Shown here piece after piece: positions 28,198 through 39,077 of a stretch of 64,000 nucleotides of DNA. This DNA comes from Micromonospora parathelypteridis. Its GTDB lineage: Bacteria > Actinomycetota > Actinomycetes > Mycobacteriales > Micromonosporaceae. The notes under the pieces were generated by a model that was given only the letters and a program-made list of their open reading frames with translations, was not told the DNA's origin and ran no database searches. The number at the start of each line of letters is the position of its first letter. The first letter of the stretch is position 1. The position numbers and the translations under genes were made by a program. The stretch lies in assembly GCF_014201145.1 (NCBI RefSeq), contig NZ_JACHDP010000001.1, positions 806,001 to 870,000 of the forward strand, in the 5' to 3' direction.

Positions 28198-29962
28198 ATG
28201 ACGAGCACGGGATTCGAGCCGCGGGCCACCGCGTTCAGCACCGTGACCGACGCGCTGCGGCTGCGCCGGGAGAAGCAGCCGGACGAGGTCGTCTACGTTT
28301 TTCTGCGAGATGGCGAGGAGCCCGACGGCTCGCTGACCTACCGGGAGCTGGACGCCGCCGCCCGGCTGCGCGCCGGGGCGCTGGCCGAGGCCGGTCTTGC
28401 CGGTGGTCGGGCCGTGCTGCTGTACCCGTCCGGGCTGGAATTCATCCGTACCCTGCTGGGCTGCCTGCACGCCCGGATCGCCGCCGCGCCGGTGCAGGCA
28501 CCCAATCGGCGTAGCAGCCTGCGGCGTCTGCGGCGGATCGCCGACGACGCCGGCACCACGACGGTGCTGACCACCGGCGCGATCAAGCAGCGCCTTGAGA
28601 CGGACTTCGCCGACGCGCCCGAGCTGTGGGGGTTGACGCTGATCGACACCGAGTCGCTCACCGCGCCGACCGCCGACTGGATCGGTGCCGCGCCGGAGCC
28701 GGACGACATCGCGCTGCTGCAGTACACCTCGGGCTCGACCGGTGACCCGAAGGGCGTGATAGTCACCCACGCGAACTTCCTGGCCAATGTCGCCGAGACC
28801 GAGGAGTCGTGGCCGCTGCGCCCGGACGACGTCATCGTCTCCTGGCTGCCGCTCTTCCACGACATGGGGATGCTGTTCGGCATCATGTTGCCGCTGTGCT
28901 CCGGCACCCCGGTCTACCTGATGGCGCCCGAGGCGTTCATCCGCCGCCCCGAGCGCTGGCTGCATGCCATCTCCCGGTTCCGTGGCACGCACGCGGCGGC
29001 GCCGAGCTTCGCGTACGACCTGTGTGTGCGCGCCGGCGCCGCGGCCCTCGGCGACACCCTCGACCTGTCCTCGTGGCGGGTCGCCGCCAACGGCGCGGAG
29101 CCGGTGCGCTGGCACACCATCGAGGCGTTCACCGAGCGGTTCGCCGCCGCCGGGTTCGCCGCGGAGGCGATGTGCGCCGGGTACGGTCTCGCCGAGAACA
29201 CCCTCAAGGCGACTGCCGCCGCCGAGGAGGACCTGCCCAGCGTACGGTGGGTGTCGAGCCAGGCGCTGCGCGAGGGCCGGGCCGAACCGGCCGCCGACGG
29301 CGCGGAGGGCGCGCAGCCACTGGTCGGGTTGGGCCGGGCGGTTGGCCGCACCACGGTACGCGTCGTCGACCCGCAGAACGGCGGCGTCTGCCCGCCGGGC
29401 GTCGTCGGTGAGATCTGGATCCACGGTCCGTGTGTCGCCATGGGCTACCTGGACCGGCCGCGCGAGACCGATGAGACGTTCGCCGCCCGAATCGCCGGTG
29501 ACCCGTCGGGCCAGGCACACCTGCGTACCGGTGACCTGGGTTTCCTGCTCGACGGTGAGCTGTTCGTCACCGGCAGACTCAAGGACGTCATCATTCGCAA
29601 CGGGCGCAATTTCTATCCCCAGGACATCGAGCTGCTGGCCGAGTCCTCGGTGGACGGTCTGCAGACCAACTGCGCGGCCGCGTTCTCGGTCGACGACGGG
29701 CTGACCGAGCAGTTGATCGTCGTGGTGGAGGCCGATGGGCGGGTGTTGCGGTCCACCGGAGCCGACGAGCTCAGGAAGCGCGTCCACGCCGCGATCCGCG
29801 ACGGTGTGCGGCTGGACGCCGACCGGGTCGTGGTGGTCCGGCGCGGCGTCGTGCCGCGGACCTCCAGCGGGAAGGTGCAGCGGCGCGCCTGCCGCGCGCT
29901 GTACCTGAACGGCGAGTTGAAGTCGGCCGAGTCGGTCGCGGTGGTCCGGGCGGGTGCCGCCG

Positions 29963-29973
<11 letters not shown>
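28198..29973 (+). CDS. Fatty-acyl-AMP ligase-like adenylating enzyme (FAAL)
   Basis: This 591-residue ANL-superfamily protein has [11 protein letters not shown] near residue 175, [10 protein letters not shown] near 214 and [11 protein letters not shown] near 327. RTGDLGFL lies near 443, and a C-terminal TSSGKVQRR carries the adenylation lysine. The block around FHDMG and the [17 protein letters not shown] segment are typical of FAALs, which form acyl-adenylates and pass them to an ACP rather than to CoA. It sits 38 bases after the oxidase (start ATG 28198, GAGAGG upstream) and overlaps the carboxylase gene. The likely job is activating the starter acid for the loading ACP, directly or through the discrete AT. 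A CoA ligase activity cannot be excluded. Confidence 0.9.
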
Positions 29974-31536
<1,563 letters not shown>

Positions 31537-31540
<4 letters not shown>

Positions 31541-31749
31541 GCACCGCGATGCCGCGCCTCGTGGTGCACGGCGACCCGAGCGACGAGGAGTTGGCCACGA
31601 TCGTGGTGGCCGCGTTGTTGCGGTCCCGCTCCGCCGCGGCGGCTGGTGCGGCCTGGGCGGCCCCCGCGCGGCGGATGACCGGCCGGCCGGTCGAGCTCGG
31701 GCAGGGTGCCTGGCGGACCGCCGGCTGGATGCCGCCGCCGACCCGATGA
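31537..31749 (+). CDS. Acyl-CoA carboxylase epsilon subunit (AccE/PccE-like)
   Basis: This 70-residue protein starts at a GTG inside GTGA, the last bases of the beta subunit gene, so translation is coupled. The pattern is that of actinobacterial epsilon subunits: a short strand [24 protein letters not shown] segment ([20 protein letters not shown] at 8-27), a variable Ala-rich middle and a Trp-containing end ([11 protein letters not shown]). These small subunits stabilise the alpha-beta complex. Its presence makes this a complete actinobacterial acyl-CoA carboxylase set. Confidence 0.85.
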
Positions 31750-31778
31750 CCGGCACCGGAGAAGACTGGAGAGCTGTC

Positions 31779-33539
31779 GTGCACAAGGTTCTCATCGCCA
31801 ATCGTGGCGAGATCGCGGTCCGCATAGCGCGGGCCTGCTCCGACGAAGGGCTCGCCAGCGTCGCGGTCTACGCCGAGCCCGATCGCGACGCCCTGCACGT
31901 ACGGGTCTGCGACGAGGCGTACGCGCTCGGCGGCGAGACCCCCGCGACCAGCTACCTGGACACGACCAAGGTGCTGAGGGCGGCCGTCGACTCCGGGGCC
32001 GACGCCGTGCATCCCGGCTACGGGTTCCTCTCCGAGAACGCCGAGTTCGCCCAGGCGGTGCTGGACGCCGGCCTCACCTGGATCGGCCCGCCGCCGGCGG
32101 CGATCCGGGCCTTGGGCGACAAGGTCACCGCCCGGCACATCGCCGAGCGGGTGGGCGCTCCCTTGGTGGCCGGCACGCCGGGTCCGGTGGCCGGCGCCGA
32201 CGAGGTCGTCGCGTTCGCCAGCGAGCACGGGCTGCCGGTGGCGATCAAGGCCGCGTTCGGTGGTGGTGGCCGGGGTCTGAAGGTCGCCCGGGCCGTGGCG
32301 GACATCCCCGAGCTCTACCAATCCGCGGTCCGGGAGGCGGTCGCGGCGTTCGGCCGGGGCGAGTGTTTCGTCGAGCGGTATCTCGACGGGCCCCGGCACG
32401 TCGAGACGCAGTGTCTGGCCGACCGGCACGGCTCCGTGGTGGTGGTGTCCACCCGGGACTGCACTCTGCAGCGACGCCACCAGAAGCTTGTCGAGGAGGC
32501 GCCGGCGCCGTTTCTCTCGCCAGCGCAGCAGGAGACCCTGTACGACGCTTCCAAGGCGATCCTCCGGGAGGCAGGTTACGTCGGCGCCGGGACCTGCGAG
32601 TTTCTCATCGCCCGCGACGGAACCATCTCGTTCCTGGAGGTCAACACCCGGCTACAGGTCGAGCATCCGGTCACCGAGGAGGTCACCGGCATCGACCTGG
32701 TGCGGGAGATGTTCCGGATCGCCCGCGGCGAGCCGTTGGGTTACGAAGATCCGCCGGTACGCGGGCACTCGATCGAGTTCCGGATCAACGGGGAGGATCC
32801 CGGCCGCGGTTTCCTGCCGGCACCGGGGACCCTCACCCGCTTCGTTCCGCCGAGCGGTCCCGGCGTCCGGCTCGACCCCGGCGTCGAGGCCGGTTCGGTG
32901 ATCGGGCCGGCCTGGGATTCCATGCTGGCCAAGCTGGTCATCACCGGGCGGGATCGGCAGCAGGCGTTGCAACGAGCCCGACGGGCGCTGGCCGAGTTCC
33001 GGATCGAGGGCCTGGCGACGACCCTGCCGTTCCACCGCGCGGTGGTCGCCGACCCCGCGTTCGCACCCGACTCCCCCGATGACGAGTTCGACGTGCACAC
33101 CCGGTGGATCGAGACCGCATTCGCCAACCGGCTGACCCCGTACCCGGGTCCCGGGCAGGGCGTGCCCGGCCCCGAGGACCGGGAGACCGTGGTGGTGGAG
33201 GTCCGTGGCAGACGCGTCGAGGTCACCGTGCCCGCCGGTCTCGGCAGGGCGTCCGCAGCGGGCCGTGGGCTCAACCGTCCCCCGCAGCGCCTTGCCGCCG
33301 CCGGCGGTGCGCCCACCGGGGGCGGAGAGGCGCTGACCTCCCCGATGCACGGCACGATCACGAAGGTTGCGGTTGCCGACGGGCAGCGGGTGCAGGCCGG
33401 CGACCTGATCGTCGTGCTGGAGGCGATGAAGATGGAGCAGCCGCTGCAGGCGCACCGGGCGGGCACCGTCAAGGGCATGACCGCTGAGATCGGTACGAAC
33501 GTGCAGAGCGGTGCGCTCATCTGCGAGATCAGGGACTGA
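31779..33539 (+). CDS. Acetyl/propionyl-CoA carboxylase alpha subunit (biotin carboxylase-BCCP)
   Basis: The protein (586 residues from the GTG at 31779) joins biotin carboxylase and biotin carrier domains. [19 protein letters not shown] opens the N-terminal domain. ATP-grasp motifs include [12 protein letters not shown], and [16 protein letters not shown] is the catalytic region. The C-terminal lipoyl-like domain carries [10 protein letters not shown], whose Lys is biotinylated. An ATG at 31746 is also in frame and overlaps the epsilon gene. I prefer the GTG because GGAGAG lies five bases before it and family members start at this point. It supplies carboxybiotin to the beta subunit and is the last gene of the cluster's rightward operon. 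Confidence 0.93.
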   Translation: MHKVLIANRGEIAVRIARACSDEGLASVAVYAEPDRDALHVRVCDEAYALGGETPATSYLDTTKVLRAAVDSGADAVHPGYGFLSENAEFAQAVLDAGLTWIGPPPAAIRALGDKVTARHIAERVGAPLVAGTPGPVAGADEVVAFASEHGLPVAIKAAFGGGGRGLKVARAVADIPELYQSAVREAVAAFGRGECFVERYLDGPRHVETQCLADRHGSVVVVSTRDCTLQRRHQKLVEEAPAPFLSPAQQETLYDASKAILREAGYVGAGTCEFLIARDGTISFLEVNTRLQVEHPVTEEVTGIDLVREMFRIARGEPLGYEDPPVRGHSIEFRINGEDPGRGFLPAPGTLTRFVPPSGPGVRLDPGVEAGSVIGPAWDSMLAKLVITGRDRQQALQRARRALAEFRIEGLATTLPFHRAVVADPAFAPDSPDDEFDVHTRWIETAFANRLTPYPGPGQGVPGPEDRETVVVEVRGRRVEVTVPAGLGRASAAGRGLNRPPQRLAAAGGAPTGGGEALTSPMHGTITKVAVADGQRVQAGDLIVVLEAMKMEQPLQAHRAGTVKGMTAEIGTNVQSGALICEIRD

Positions 33540-33579
33540 GGTCACGCTGCCGACGCCGCGGCGCCAACCACTCCTGCCC

Positions 33580-33605
33580 CGCCCGGTCGCAGCACCGACC
33601 GGGCG
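33580..33605 (+). terminator. Hairpin ending the carboxylase operon
   Basis: A perfect 10-bp stem (CGCCCGGTCG / CGACCGGGCG) with a 6-base loop lies 40 bases after the carboxylase stop. It has no T-run, as is usual for high-GC actinomycetes. It marks the probable right border of the polyketide cluster. Confidence 0.72.
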
Positions 33606-33714
33606 CCGAACGGCGATGCCCTGCATGAGCTGCTGGTCGGCGTGGCGCTGGATTCCCCAGGACCATGATCATTATCTCGGTCGTGATCGGCCAGCCGCGG
33701 TTTACGATCCCGCC

Positions 33715-34245
33715 ATGGACGACATCACCCGCGGCATACGTATCAGACGCGGTGGCCCGGCCGATGCACCCGCCGTACTGGACATGCTCGATTCCGCGGT
33801 GATCTGGATGAACGATCGCGGCAACACCGAGCAGTGGGGCACGATCCCGTTCTCGGAGAAGCCCGGAGGGCCCGAGTTGGTCGACCGGTACCTGACCGAG
33901 AACCTCCCGTACATCGCGGAGGTGGACGGAACACCGGCCGCGACCCTGGTGTTGGACTCCGGGCCCAACCCGCGGGCGCCGATCGCGCCCGCGAAAGAAC
34001 CCGAGCGGTACGTCCGCCTACTCGTCTCCCACCGACGATTCGCCGGTCGGAAACTCGGGTCGGCCCTGCTGGCACACGCCGTGGACGAAACCCGGCGAGC
34101 CGGCGTGCGGTTGCTCCGGGTCGACTGCTGGGCGGGCGGCGGTGGCGAATTGGTGGCGTTCTACGAGCGCCACGGGTTCACTTCCACCGAAAGCTTCCTG
34201 TCTGGAACCTGGCCAGGGCAGGTGCTCGCCCAACGGGTCGCTTGA
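33715..34245 (+). CDS. GNAT-family N-acetyltransferase
   Basis: A 176-residue acetyltransferase-fold protein. The acetyl-CoA binding region is VRLLVSHRRFAGRKLGSALL, which fits the motif A pattern, and LVAFYERHGF is the C-terminal motif B. The substrate is unknown. No Shine-Dalgarno precedes the ATG at 33715, but TACGAT at 33703-33708 sits six bases before it, as expected of a -10 box for a leaderless transcript. It stands alone between the carboxylase terminator and a convergent gene. Confidence 0.85.
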   Translation: MDDITRGIRIRRGGPADAPAVLDMLDSAVIWMNDRGNTEQWGTIPFSEKPGGPELVDRYLTENLPYIAEVDGTPAATLVLDSGPNPRAPIAPAKEPERYVRLLVSHRRFAGRKLGSALLAHAVDETRRAGVRLLRVDCWAGGGGELVAFYERHGFTSTESFLSGTWPGQVLAQRVA

Positions 34246-34317
34246 GCCGCGCTTCGCCGCCGACGCGCTTCGGCGGGGTCCGGCTACCCGCGGAACCCAG
34301 GTTCACCAGCGGCTGCG

Positions 34318-35238
34318 TCAACCGGCGTCGACGGGAACCCGCCGAGCGCGGGCGTCTGGACGGCCAGCAAGGATCGCGGCGAGGATCTCCGCGCCGTCGA
34401 CGACCCTCGGGCCGGGTCGGTTGAAGTAGGCGGGCCCGTCGACCACCCACACCTGCCCCTGACGAACCGCGGGCAGGTCCGCCCAGCCGGGTTGCGTGGC
34501 CGCCACGGACAGCTCGTCGAAGGTTCGCTCGGGCGTGAATCCGCACGGCCCGAACACCACCACGTCGGGAGCCAGGTCCGCGACCACGGACCACCGGTGC
34601 GGGATGCTGTGCGCGCCCGGCCCGAGCAGCAGAGACCGCCCGCCCGCATAGGTGATCTGCTCCGGCACCCAGTGTCCGCCGGGCATCAGCGGGTCGAGCC
34701 ACTCGACGAACAGCACCGTCGGCGCATCGGTCACCGACCCCGGCAAGGCGGCGAGGCGACGCTCGCCGTCAGCCCGGATCTCCGCTGCCCTGCCCTCGGT
34801 GCCGGTCAGCGCGGCCACGACGTCGACCGTGTCCAGGATCCCGCCGATGGTCCTCGCCTCCAGGGACACCACCCTGGTATCGAGGTCGATCATCCGCACG
34901 GCGTCGTTGACCCGTTCGTAGGAGACCGCACACACGTCGCACAGATCCTGGGTCAGGATCAGATCCGGCTTCAAGTCCTCCAGCAGGGCGACGTCGAGCT
35001 GGTACAACGACGATCCTCGGTGCGCGTCGCCAGCGATCGCCGCCGAGATCTCCCTGCTCGTCAGGGCTTCAGGCAGGGAAGTCGCAGTTACCGCCGGAAT
35101 ATCGGCGAGGTCCCCCGGCGGCCAGTCACACTCGTGCGTCCGGCCGACCAGGTGCCCGGTCACGCCAAGCATGGCCACGATGTCCGTGGCCGCCGGCAGC
35201 AGTGAAACGATTCGCACACCCGCCTGCCTACCAGGCAT
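34318..35238 (-). CDS. Cobalamin-binding (BtuF-like) periplasmic-binding-fold protein
   Basis: About 306 residues from the ATG at 35238 (a GTG at 35265 is also possible). The start RIVSLLPAATDIVAMLG is the family hallmark, followed by LVGRTHECDWP, DLILTQDLCDVCAVSY and a long helix linking two lobes. BtuF proteins bind vitamin B12 for an ABC importer. This one has no signal peptide or lipobox in front of the fold, and no transporter genes are next to it, so it may be a cytosolic cobalamin-binding relative. It is the second gene after a cobalamin riboswitch, 70 bases beyond the thioesterase, which supports the B12 link. Confidence 0.85.
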   Translation of the reverse strand: MPGRQAGVRIVSLLPAATDIVAMLGVTGHLVGRTHECDWPPGDLADIPAVTATSLPEALTSREISAAIAGDAHRGSSLYQLDVALLEDLKPDLILTQDLCDVCAVSYERVNDAVRMIDLDTRVVSLEARTIGGILDTVDVVAALTGTEGRAAEIRADGERRLAALPGSVTDAPTVLFVEWLDPLMPGGHWVPEQITYAGGRSLLLGPGAHSIPHRWSVVADLAPDVVVFGPCGFTPERTFDELSVAATQPGWADLPAVRQGQVWVVDGPAYFNRPGPRVVDGAEILAAILAGRPDARARRVPVDAG

Positions 35239-35308
35239 GACCGAGCCACGTCCACTCGCCGACACCGCGAGAGCCGGCCAACGTCGCGACGGACAGTCCG
35301 AGCATGTC

Positions 35309-35821
35309 TCAGACCTCCTCGGCGCCGTCGAGCAACGCCCGTCGCAGCGCCAAACGGTGCTCCCGGCGGATCTCCGCCTCCCGGTAGCGACGCCGGTCCC
35401 CGTCCGTCTCCGGCAGCAGCGGCGGCACCGCCCGCGGCTGCCCGTCGTCGTCGATGGCGACCATGACCAGGTGGGCGGTGGCCACGTCGGTGGGCGGCAC
35501 CGCCCGATCCCACCGGTCCGCGGTGACCTTCACGGCCACCTCCATCGAGCTGCGTCCCGCCCAGGTGATGCGCGCGTCGACGTGGACGACGTCACCGACC
35601 CGAACCGCCCGGAGGAACGCGGTCTCGTCGATGGCGGCGGTGACGGCCGGCCCGTCGGAATGCCGGGCGGCGACCACCCCGGCAACGGAGTCGATGAGGT
35701 TGAGGATCCGGCCACCGTGCACCGTACCCATCAGGTTCGTGTGGTGCTGATCCATGATCTGCGACAGGGTCAGGTGCGACGCCGACGGCGCTCGACCGTC
35801 GATCGTGATGATGTCGTGCAC
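35309..35821 (-). CDS. Acyl-CoA thioesterase (hot-dog fold)
   Basis: A 170-residue protein from the GTG at 35821; GAGGGACGG lies 10-12 bases upstream. LSQIMDQHHTNLMGTVHGGRILNLID is the hot-dog core helix region of YciA/BACH-type acyl-CoA thioesterases, with conserved Asp/His and the HGG turn. Such enzymes hydrolyse acyl-CoAs in the cytosol. It is the first gene downstream of the cobalamin riboswitch, leaving a 135-base leader, and runs into the BtuF-like gene. Longer reading frames to 36001 run through the riboswitch and are not credible. Confidence 0.87.
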   Translation of the reverse strand: MHDIITIDGRAPSASHLTLSQIMDQHHTNLMGTVHGGRILNLIDSVAGVVAARHSDGPAVTAAIDETAFLRAVRVGDVVHVDARITWAGRSSMEVAVKVTADRWDRAVPPTDVATAHLVMVAIDDDGQPRAVPPLLPETDGDRRRYREAEIRREHRLALRRALLDGAEEV

Positions 35822-35956
35822 AGCGGTAGTCCGTCCCTCGGGAAACCACACCACCGGAACGCGGACACGCTGACGAGGACACACCCACGCAGATGCGCGG
35901 CAGGTCACCCGCTCAGCCCACCCGCGAGGCCGACGGCAGCGCACACGGTTGTGTAC

Positions 35957-36154
35957 GCGGCACCGGCAGGTCTTCGGACTCGCGGGCCTGACCGGCTCCA
36001 CGCCGATCTCCTACTGGCCGTCGCTTCCCAGGCCACTGGCCCAGTGCTGATGACGGCGGTCGTTCCCACTCACCGCTGCGGGGCAGTCCCGGATTCACAC
36101 CGGGTTCCCTCTTACGACGCCCGATCGGCAGCCGACCGGGCGAACCAGCGCCGC
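35957..36154 (-). ncRNA. Cobalamin (AdoCbl) riboswitch
   Basis: The minus strand carries the class's landmarks in order. The P1 5' strand GCGGCGCTGG is at 36154-36145. The core GGGAACCCGGTGTGAATCC is followed by GGGACTGCCCCGCAGCGGT. A variable arm comes next, then the B12 box-like GAGTCCGAAGACCTGCC, and the closing strand CCGGTGCCGC at 35966-35957 can pair with the first over ten bases. It controls the thioesterase and BtuF-like genes. I see no strong intrinsic terminator between it and the thioesterase start, so control may be translational. Confidence 0.93.
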
Positions 36155-36256
36155 CGGGAAGCATAGCTGGTCAGCGAGGCCGCCCAGCCAGCTGGCGTGC
36201 CTCGCGGCTGGACAGGCCACGCCAGGACACGAAGATCGATCCCCAACCTCGCCAAC

Positions 36257-36275
36257 TTTTGCCATCTCGGTAAAA
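36257..36275. promoter_or_regulatory. AT-rich imperfect palindrome upstream of the copper operon
   Basis: TTTTGCC-ATCTC-GGTAAAA has arms that match at six of seven positions, in an AT-rich stretch 48 bases before the CopC-fusion ATG. It lies between the riboswitch promoter side and the copper genes. It may be a metal-regulator site, but it does not match a consensus I can name. Confidence 0.4.
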
Positions 36276-36322
36276 ACGAAACCGCCTCTTGAAAAAAGTC
36301 TCGGCGTGGTGAGGATATTCAG

Positions 36323-38347
36323 ATGCGTCGTCTCCCCCAGACTCCCGGGCGAGTGGTCTCGGCCCTCCTCGCGCTCGTCCTCGCCTCGGCGGTCGCTCTG
36401 CTCGCGTCCGCTCAGCCCGCGGCAGCTCACGGGACCCTCGCGATGTCCACGCCAGGGGACGGTGCCACGTTGCGTGAGCCGCTGGCGGCGGTGCAGCTGT
36501 ACTTCACGGAGAAGGTCGCCGCCAACGCGTACTTCACGATCACCGCCCCGGGCGGCGCCCGCGTCGACAACGGCTGGACGTACGGCGAGCCGAAGCCGCT
36601 GGACAAGCCGGTGCGGGAGTACTTCCTGGTGGAGGGGAAGTTCGAACCGCGTGAGTACAAGACCGGGTTCCCGGCGGTGGTGACCGTCGCCCATCTGCCG
36701 GCGGCCGGACAGTACTCGGTGAGCTACCTGTCGGTCGCCTCGGACGGAGACGCGGTCCGGGGCACGATGACCTTCCGCTACACGGGCCGGGCGACGGCCG
36801 CACCCCAGGGGTGGAGCCCGCCGACCCACCAGCCGGACCCGTCCCTCGTCGCCGCCATCGAGCAGCATTCGACGTCAGGACAGGCGTCGGCCGCACCGGC
36901 CGGATCGGCGGCCCCAGCAGCCGGGTCGGCGGCACCGGCGACGGCTGCCGCTTCGGCAGCGTCGAACGACGAGAGCGGTTCCGGCCCCCTGGCCTGGACC
37001 GGCTGGGTGGTCGCGGTCGTCGCGGCGGTGGCGGGATTCATTGGTTGGCGCCGCCCCGCGCCCGCCGGCAGATCCTCCGGCCGGGGCCGCGCATCGAAGG
37101 CGCCCTCGGGCCGACGCGACTCCGAACCCCGAGCCGGGAGCAAGACCACCGGCGGCAAGACCGGTACGACCGGCGGCAGTCGTCGAGGCGGCGCGGCCGG
37201 TTCCGGCGGCAGGCAGCGCGGCGTCGCCGTGCCCGCGGGGCGTAGGAGCGGGGCACTCGTCACCGCCAGGACCGCCGCGACCGGGTCAACGCCGGCAGGT
37301 CAACAGGCGGGGTCGACGCAGGCACCAGCCACCCCGGAGGACGAGTCGCGGTCCACCCCCGCCGACCCTCTGCTGCAGCATGTCGCTGCCGGGACACCCG
37401 GGTCTCGGCTGAGCAACACGCACCTGGCGCTGCTCGTCGGTGGGCTGACGCTGGCCCTGCTCGCCGGGTTCGGGCTGGCCCGCATCGGTACGGGCACCGA
37501 GGAACCGACCAGCAACGCGCGGCAGCCCGCCGGCGCTCCGGCTACCTCCGGGCGAGCGATATCCGCAGGCGATGGGCATCAACACCCGGCAGGAACCGGC
37601 CCGCACTCGCACCCCGGCGACGGGGGCACGGGCGAGACGCTGGCGGCGGGGACGACGGTCAGCGCCGGCGGGTACACGCTGCAACCGCTGGAGCGATCCC
37701 AACCACCCGGGGTACGCGCGGACTACCGGTTCCGGATCGTCGGGACCGACCGGCAGGCGGCGACACGCTTCGCGGTGGTCCACGACAAGCCGTTGCACAT
37801 GATCGTGGTGGGTCGCGACCTGAGCGGCTACCAGCATCTGCACCCGACGATGGCCTCCGATGGCACCTGGAGCGTCCCCCTGACGCTGGCCCGGCCCGGT
37901 GGCTACCGCATCTACGCCGACTTCTCCGTGACCGCGGCCGACGGTGCCCAACTGCCTCTCGTCCTGGGCGTCGACCACCATGTTGCTGGCGCGTACGCGC
38001 CGGCCGCCCTGCCACCGGCGCAGGCACAAGCGGCGGCTGGGCCGTTCGAGGTGTCGATGACCGGCACGCCAACGGTGGCGGTGACGGCGCCGGTGCAGTT
38101 CCAGGTCAACCGCGCCGGCACGGCGGAGTCGGCGCAACTGGAGCGGTACCTGGGCGCGTACGGGCACCTGGTCGTGGTCCGCGAGGGTGACCTCGGCTAC
38201 GTACACGTCCACCCCGAGCCGGAACTGGTCGACGGAACGGTCAAGTTCTGGCTGACCGCTCCGAGTTCCGGCCGGTACCGAGCGTTCTTCGACTTCCAGG
38301 TTGGCGGGAAGGTGCACACCGCCGAGTACACGATCAACCTGCCGTGA
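36323..38347 (+). CDS. CopC-like copper protein fused to a His-rich metal-binding domain
   Basis: A 674-residue envelope protein. Residues 1-35 are a signal peptide ending PAAA, which leaves His36 (HGTLAMSTPGDGATL) as the new N-terminus; CopC domains use an N-terminal His to hold Cu(II). The CopC-like domain runs to about 155. A TM helix follows near 215-240, then a long basic Gly/Ser/Arg-rich stretch and a second TM near 370-395 (LALLVGGLTLALLAGFGLA). A His-rich patch (GDGHQHPAGTGPHSHPGDG) precedes a C-terminal beta-rich domain with HDKPLHMIVV, YQHLHPTM and YVHVHPE. GAGGA precedes the ATG. It opens the copper gene run. Two membrane spans with a 130-residue basic loop are unusual for CopC proteins. 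Confidence 0.8.
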   Translation: MRRLPQTPGRVVSALLALVLASAVALLASAQPAAAHGTLAMSTPGDGATLREPLAAVQLYFTEKVAANAYFTITAPGGARVDNGWTYGEPKPLDKPVREYFLVEGKFEPREYKTGFPAVVTVAHLPAAGQYSVSYLSVASDGDAVRGTMTFRYTGRATAAPQGWSPPTHQPDPSLVAAIEQHSTSGQASAAPAGSAAPAAGSAAPATAAASAASNDESGSGPLAWTGWVVAVVAAVAGFIGWRRPAPAGRSSGRGRASKAPSGRRDSEPRAGSKTTGGKTGTTGGSRRGGAAGSGGRQRGVAVPAGRRSGALVTARTAATGSTPAGQQAGSTQAPATPEDESRSTPADPLLQHVAAGTPGSRLSNTHLALLVGGLTLALLAGFGLARIGTGTEEPTSNARQPAGAPATSGRAISAGDGHQHPAGTGPHSHPGDGGTGETLAAGTTVSAGGYTLQPLERSQPPGVRADYRFRIVGTDRQAATRFAVVHDKPLHMIVVGRDLSGYQHLHPTMASDGTWSVPLTLARPGGYRIYADFSVTAADGAQLPLVLGVDHHVAGAYAPAALPPAQAQAAAGPFEVSMTGTPTVAVTAPVQFQVNRAGTAESAQLERYLGAYGHLVVVREGDLGYVHVHPEPELVDGTVKFWLTAPSSGRYRAFFDFQVGGKVHTAEYTINLP

Positions 38348-38492
38348 GGTGAGGGGTCGGTAGACGCCCGCGCGGCCCGATCGGCGGCCGGTCGTCGGCA
38401 GCCAGGTGACGTCATTTGCCAGCCATACCGGAACTTTTCCGCTGGTGGTGCCGACCAACCTGACGCCAGACCCGTTACCGAAGGGACCGTTC

Positions 38493-39077
38493 ATGCCCAG
38501 CACCACCCACGCCGGCGCAGGCCGCCGCCCGGTCGCTCTGCTCGCCACCGCCGCCCTCCTGGCAGTCGGTGTCGCCGGCTGCGGATCGTCGGAAACCCCG
38601 TCGTCCGCCGCTGCGGGCCCGTCGGCGTCGGCGAGCGTCGCCGCGGGCGTGGTCGGCATCCGTGACCCGTGGGTGAAGGCCGCCGACAAGGGCATGACCG
38701 CGGCGTTCGGCACGCTGGTCAACGACACCGAGACCGACGTCACCATCACCGGCGCCTCCACCGAGGTGTCTCGGATGGAACTGCATGAGATGACCATGAA
38801 GGACGGAAAGATGGTCATGCAGGCCAAGCCGGGCGGCATCGTGATCAAGGCGAAGAGCACACATGTGCTCGAGCCGGGGGGCGACCACCTGATGCTGATG
38901 GACGTGAAGCAGCCGGTGCAGGCTGGCGACGAGCTGACCTTCACCCTCACCTTCGCCGACCTCAGGACCCAGACGTTCACCGCGGTGGCCAAGCCGTTCA
39001 CCGGCGCCCAGGAGAGCTACGCGCCCGGCCATGGGGCCAGCCCGACGCCGGGAATGAGCATGAGCCCGGCCTCATGA
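38493..39077 (+). CDS. PCuAC-type periplasmic copper chaperone lipoprotein
   Basis: A 194-residue protein. The start at ATG 38493 (GAAGGGA upstream) gives a lipoprotein signal with lipobox LAVGVAGC. The PCuAC/DUF461 domain has IRDPWVKAA and the copper ligand pattern MELHEMTMKDGKMVMQ, then VLEPGGDHLMLMD; a Met-rich tail ends SPTPGMSMSP. PCuAC proteins carry Cu(I) outside the membrane to cytochrome oxidase or stores. Its stop overlaps the next gene's start as ATGA. Confidence 0.9.
   Translation: MPSTTHAGAGRRPVALLATAALLAVGVAGCGSSETPSSAAAGPSASASVAAGVVGIRDPWVKAADKGMTAAFGTLVNDTETDVTITGASTEVSRMELHEMTMKDGKMVMQAKPGGIVIKAKSTHVLEPGGDHLMLMDVKQPVQAGDELTFTLTFADLRTQTFTAVAKPFTGAQESYAPGHGASPTPGMSMSPAS

Noticed and set aside
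35309..35821. Type II thioesterase of the polyketide cluster.
   Set aside because: It is a hot-dog acyl-CoA thioesterase, not the alpha/beta-hydrolase type, and lies beyond the cluster's terminator under B12 control.
35822..36001. Longer N-terminus for the thioesterase (to 36001).
   Set aside because: The extra residues are Arg/Cys-rich and translate the riboswitch region; the GTG at 35821 starts right before the conserved fold.
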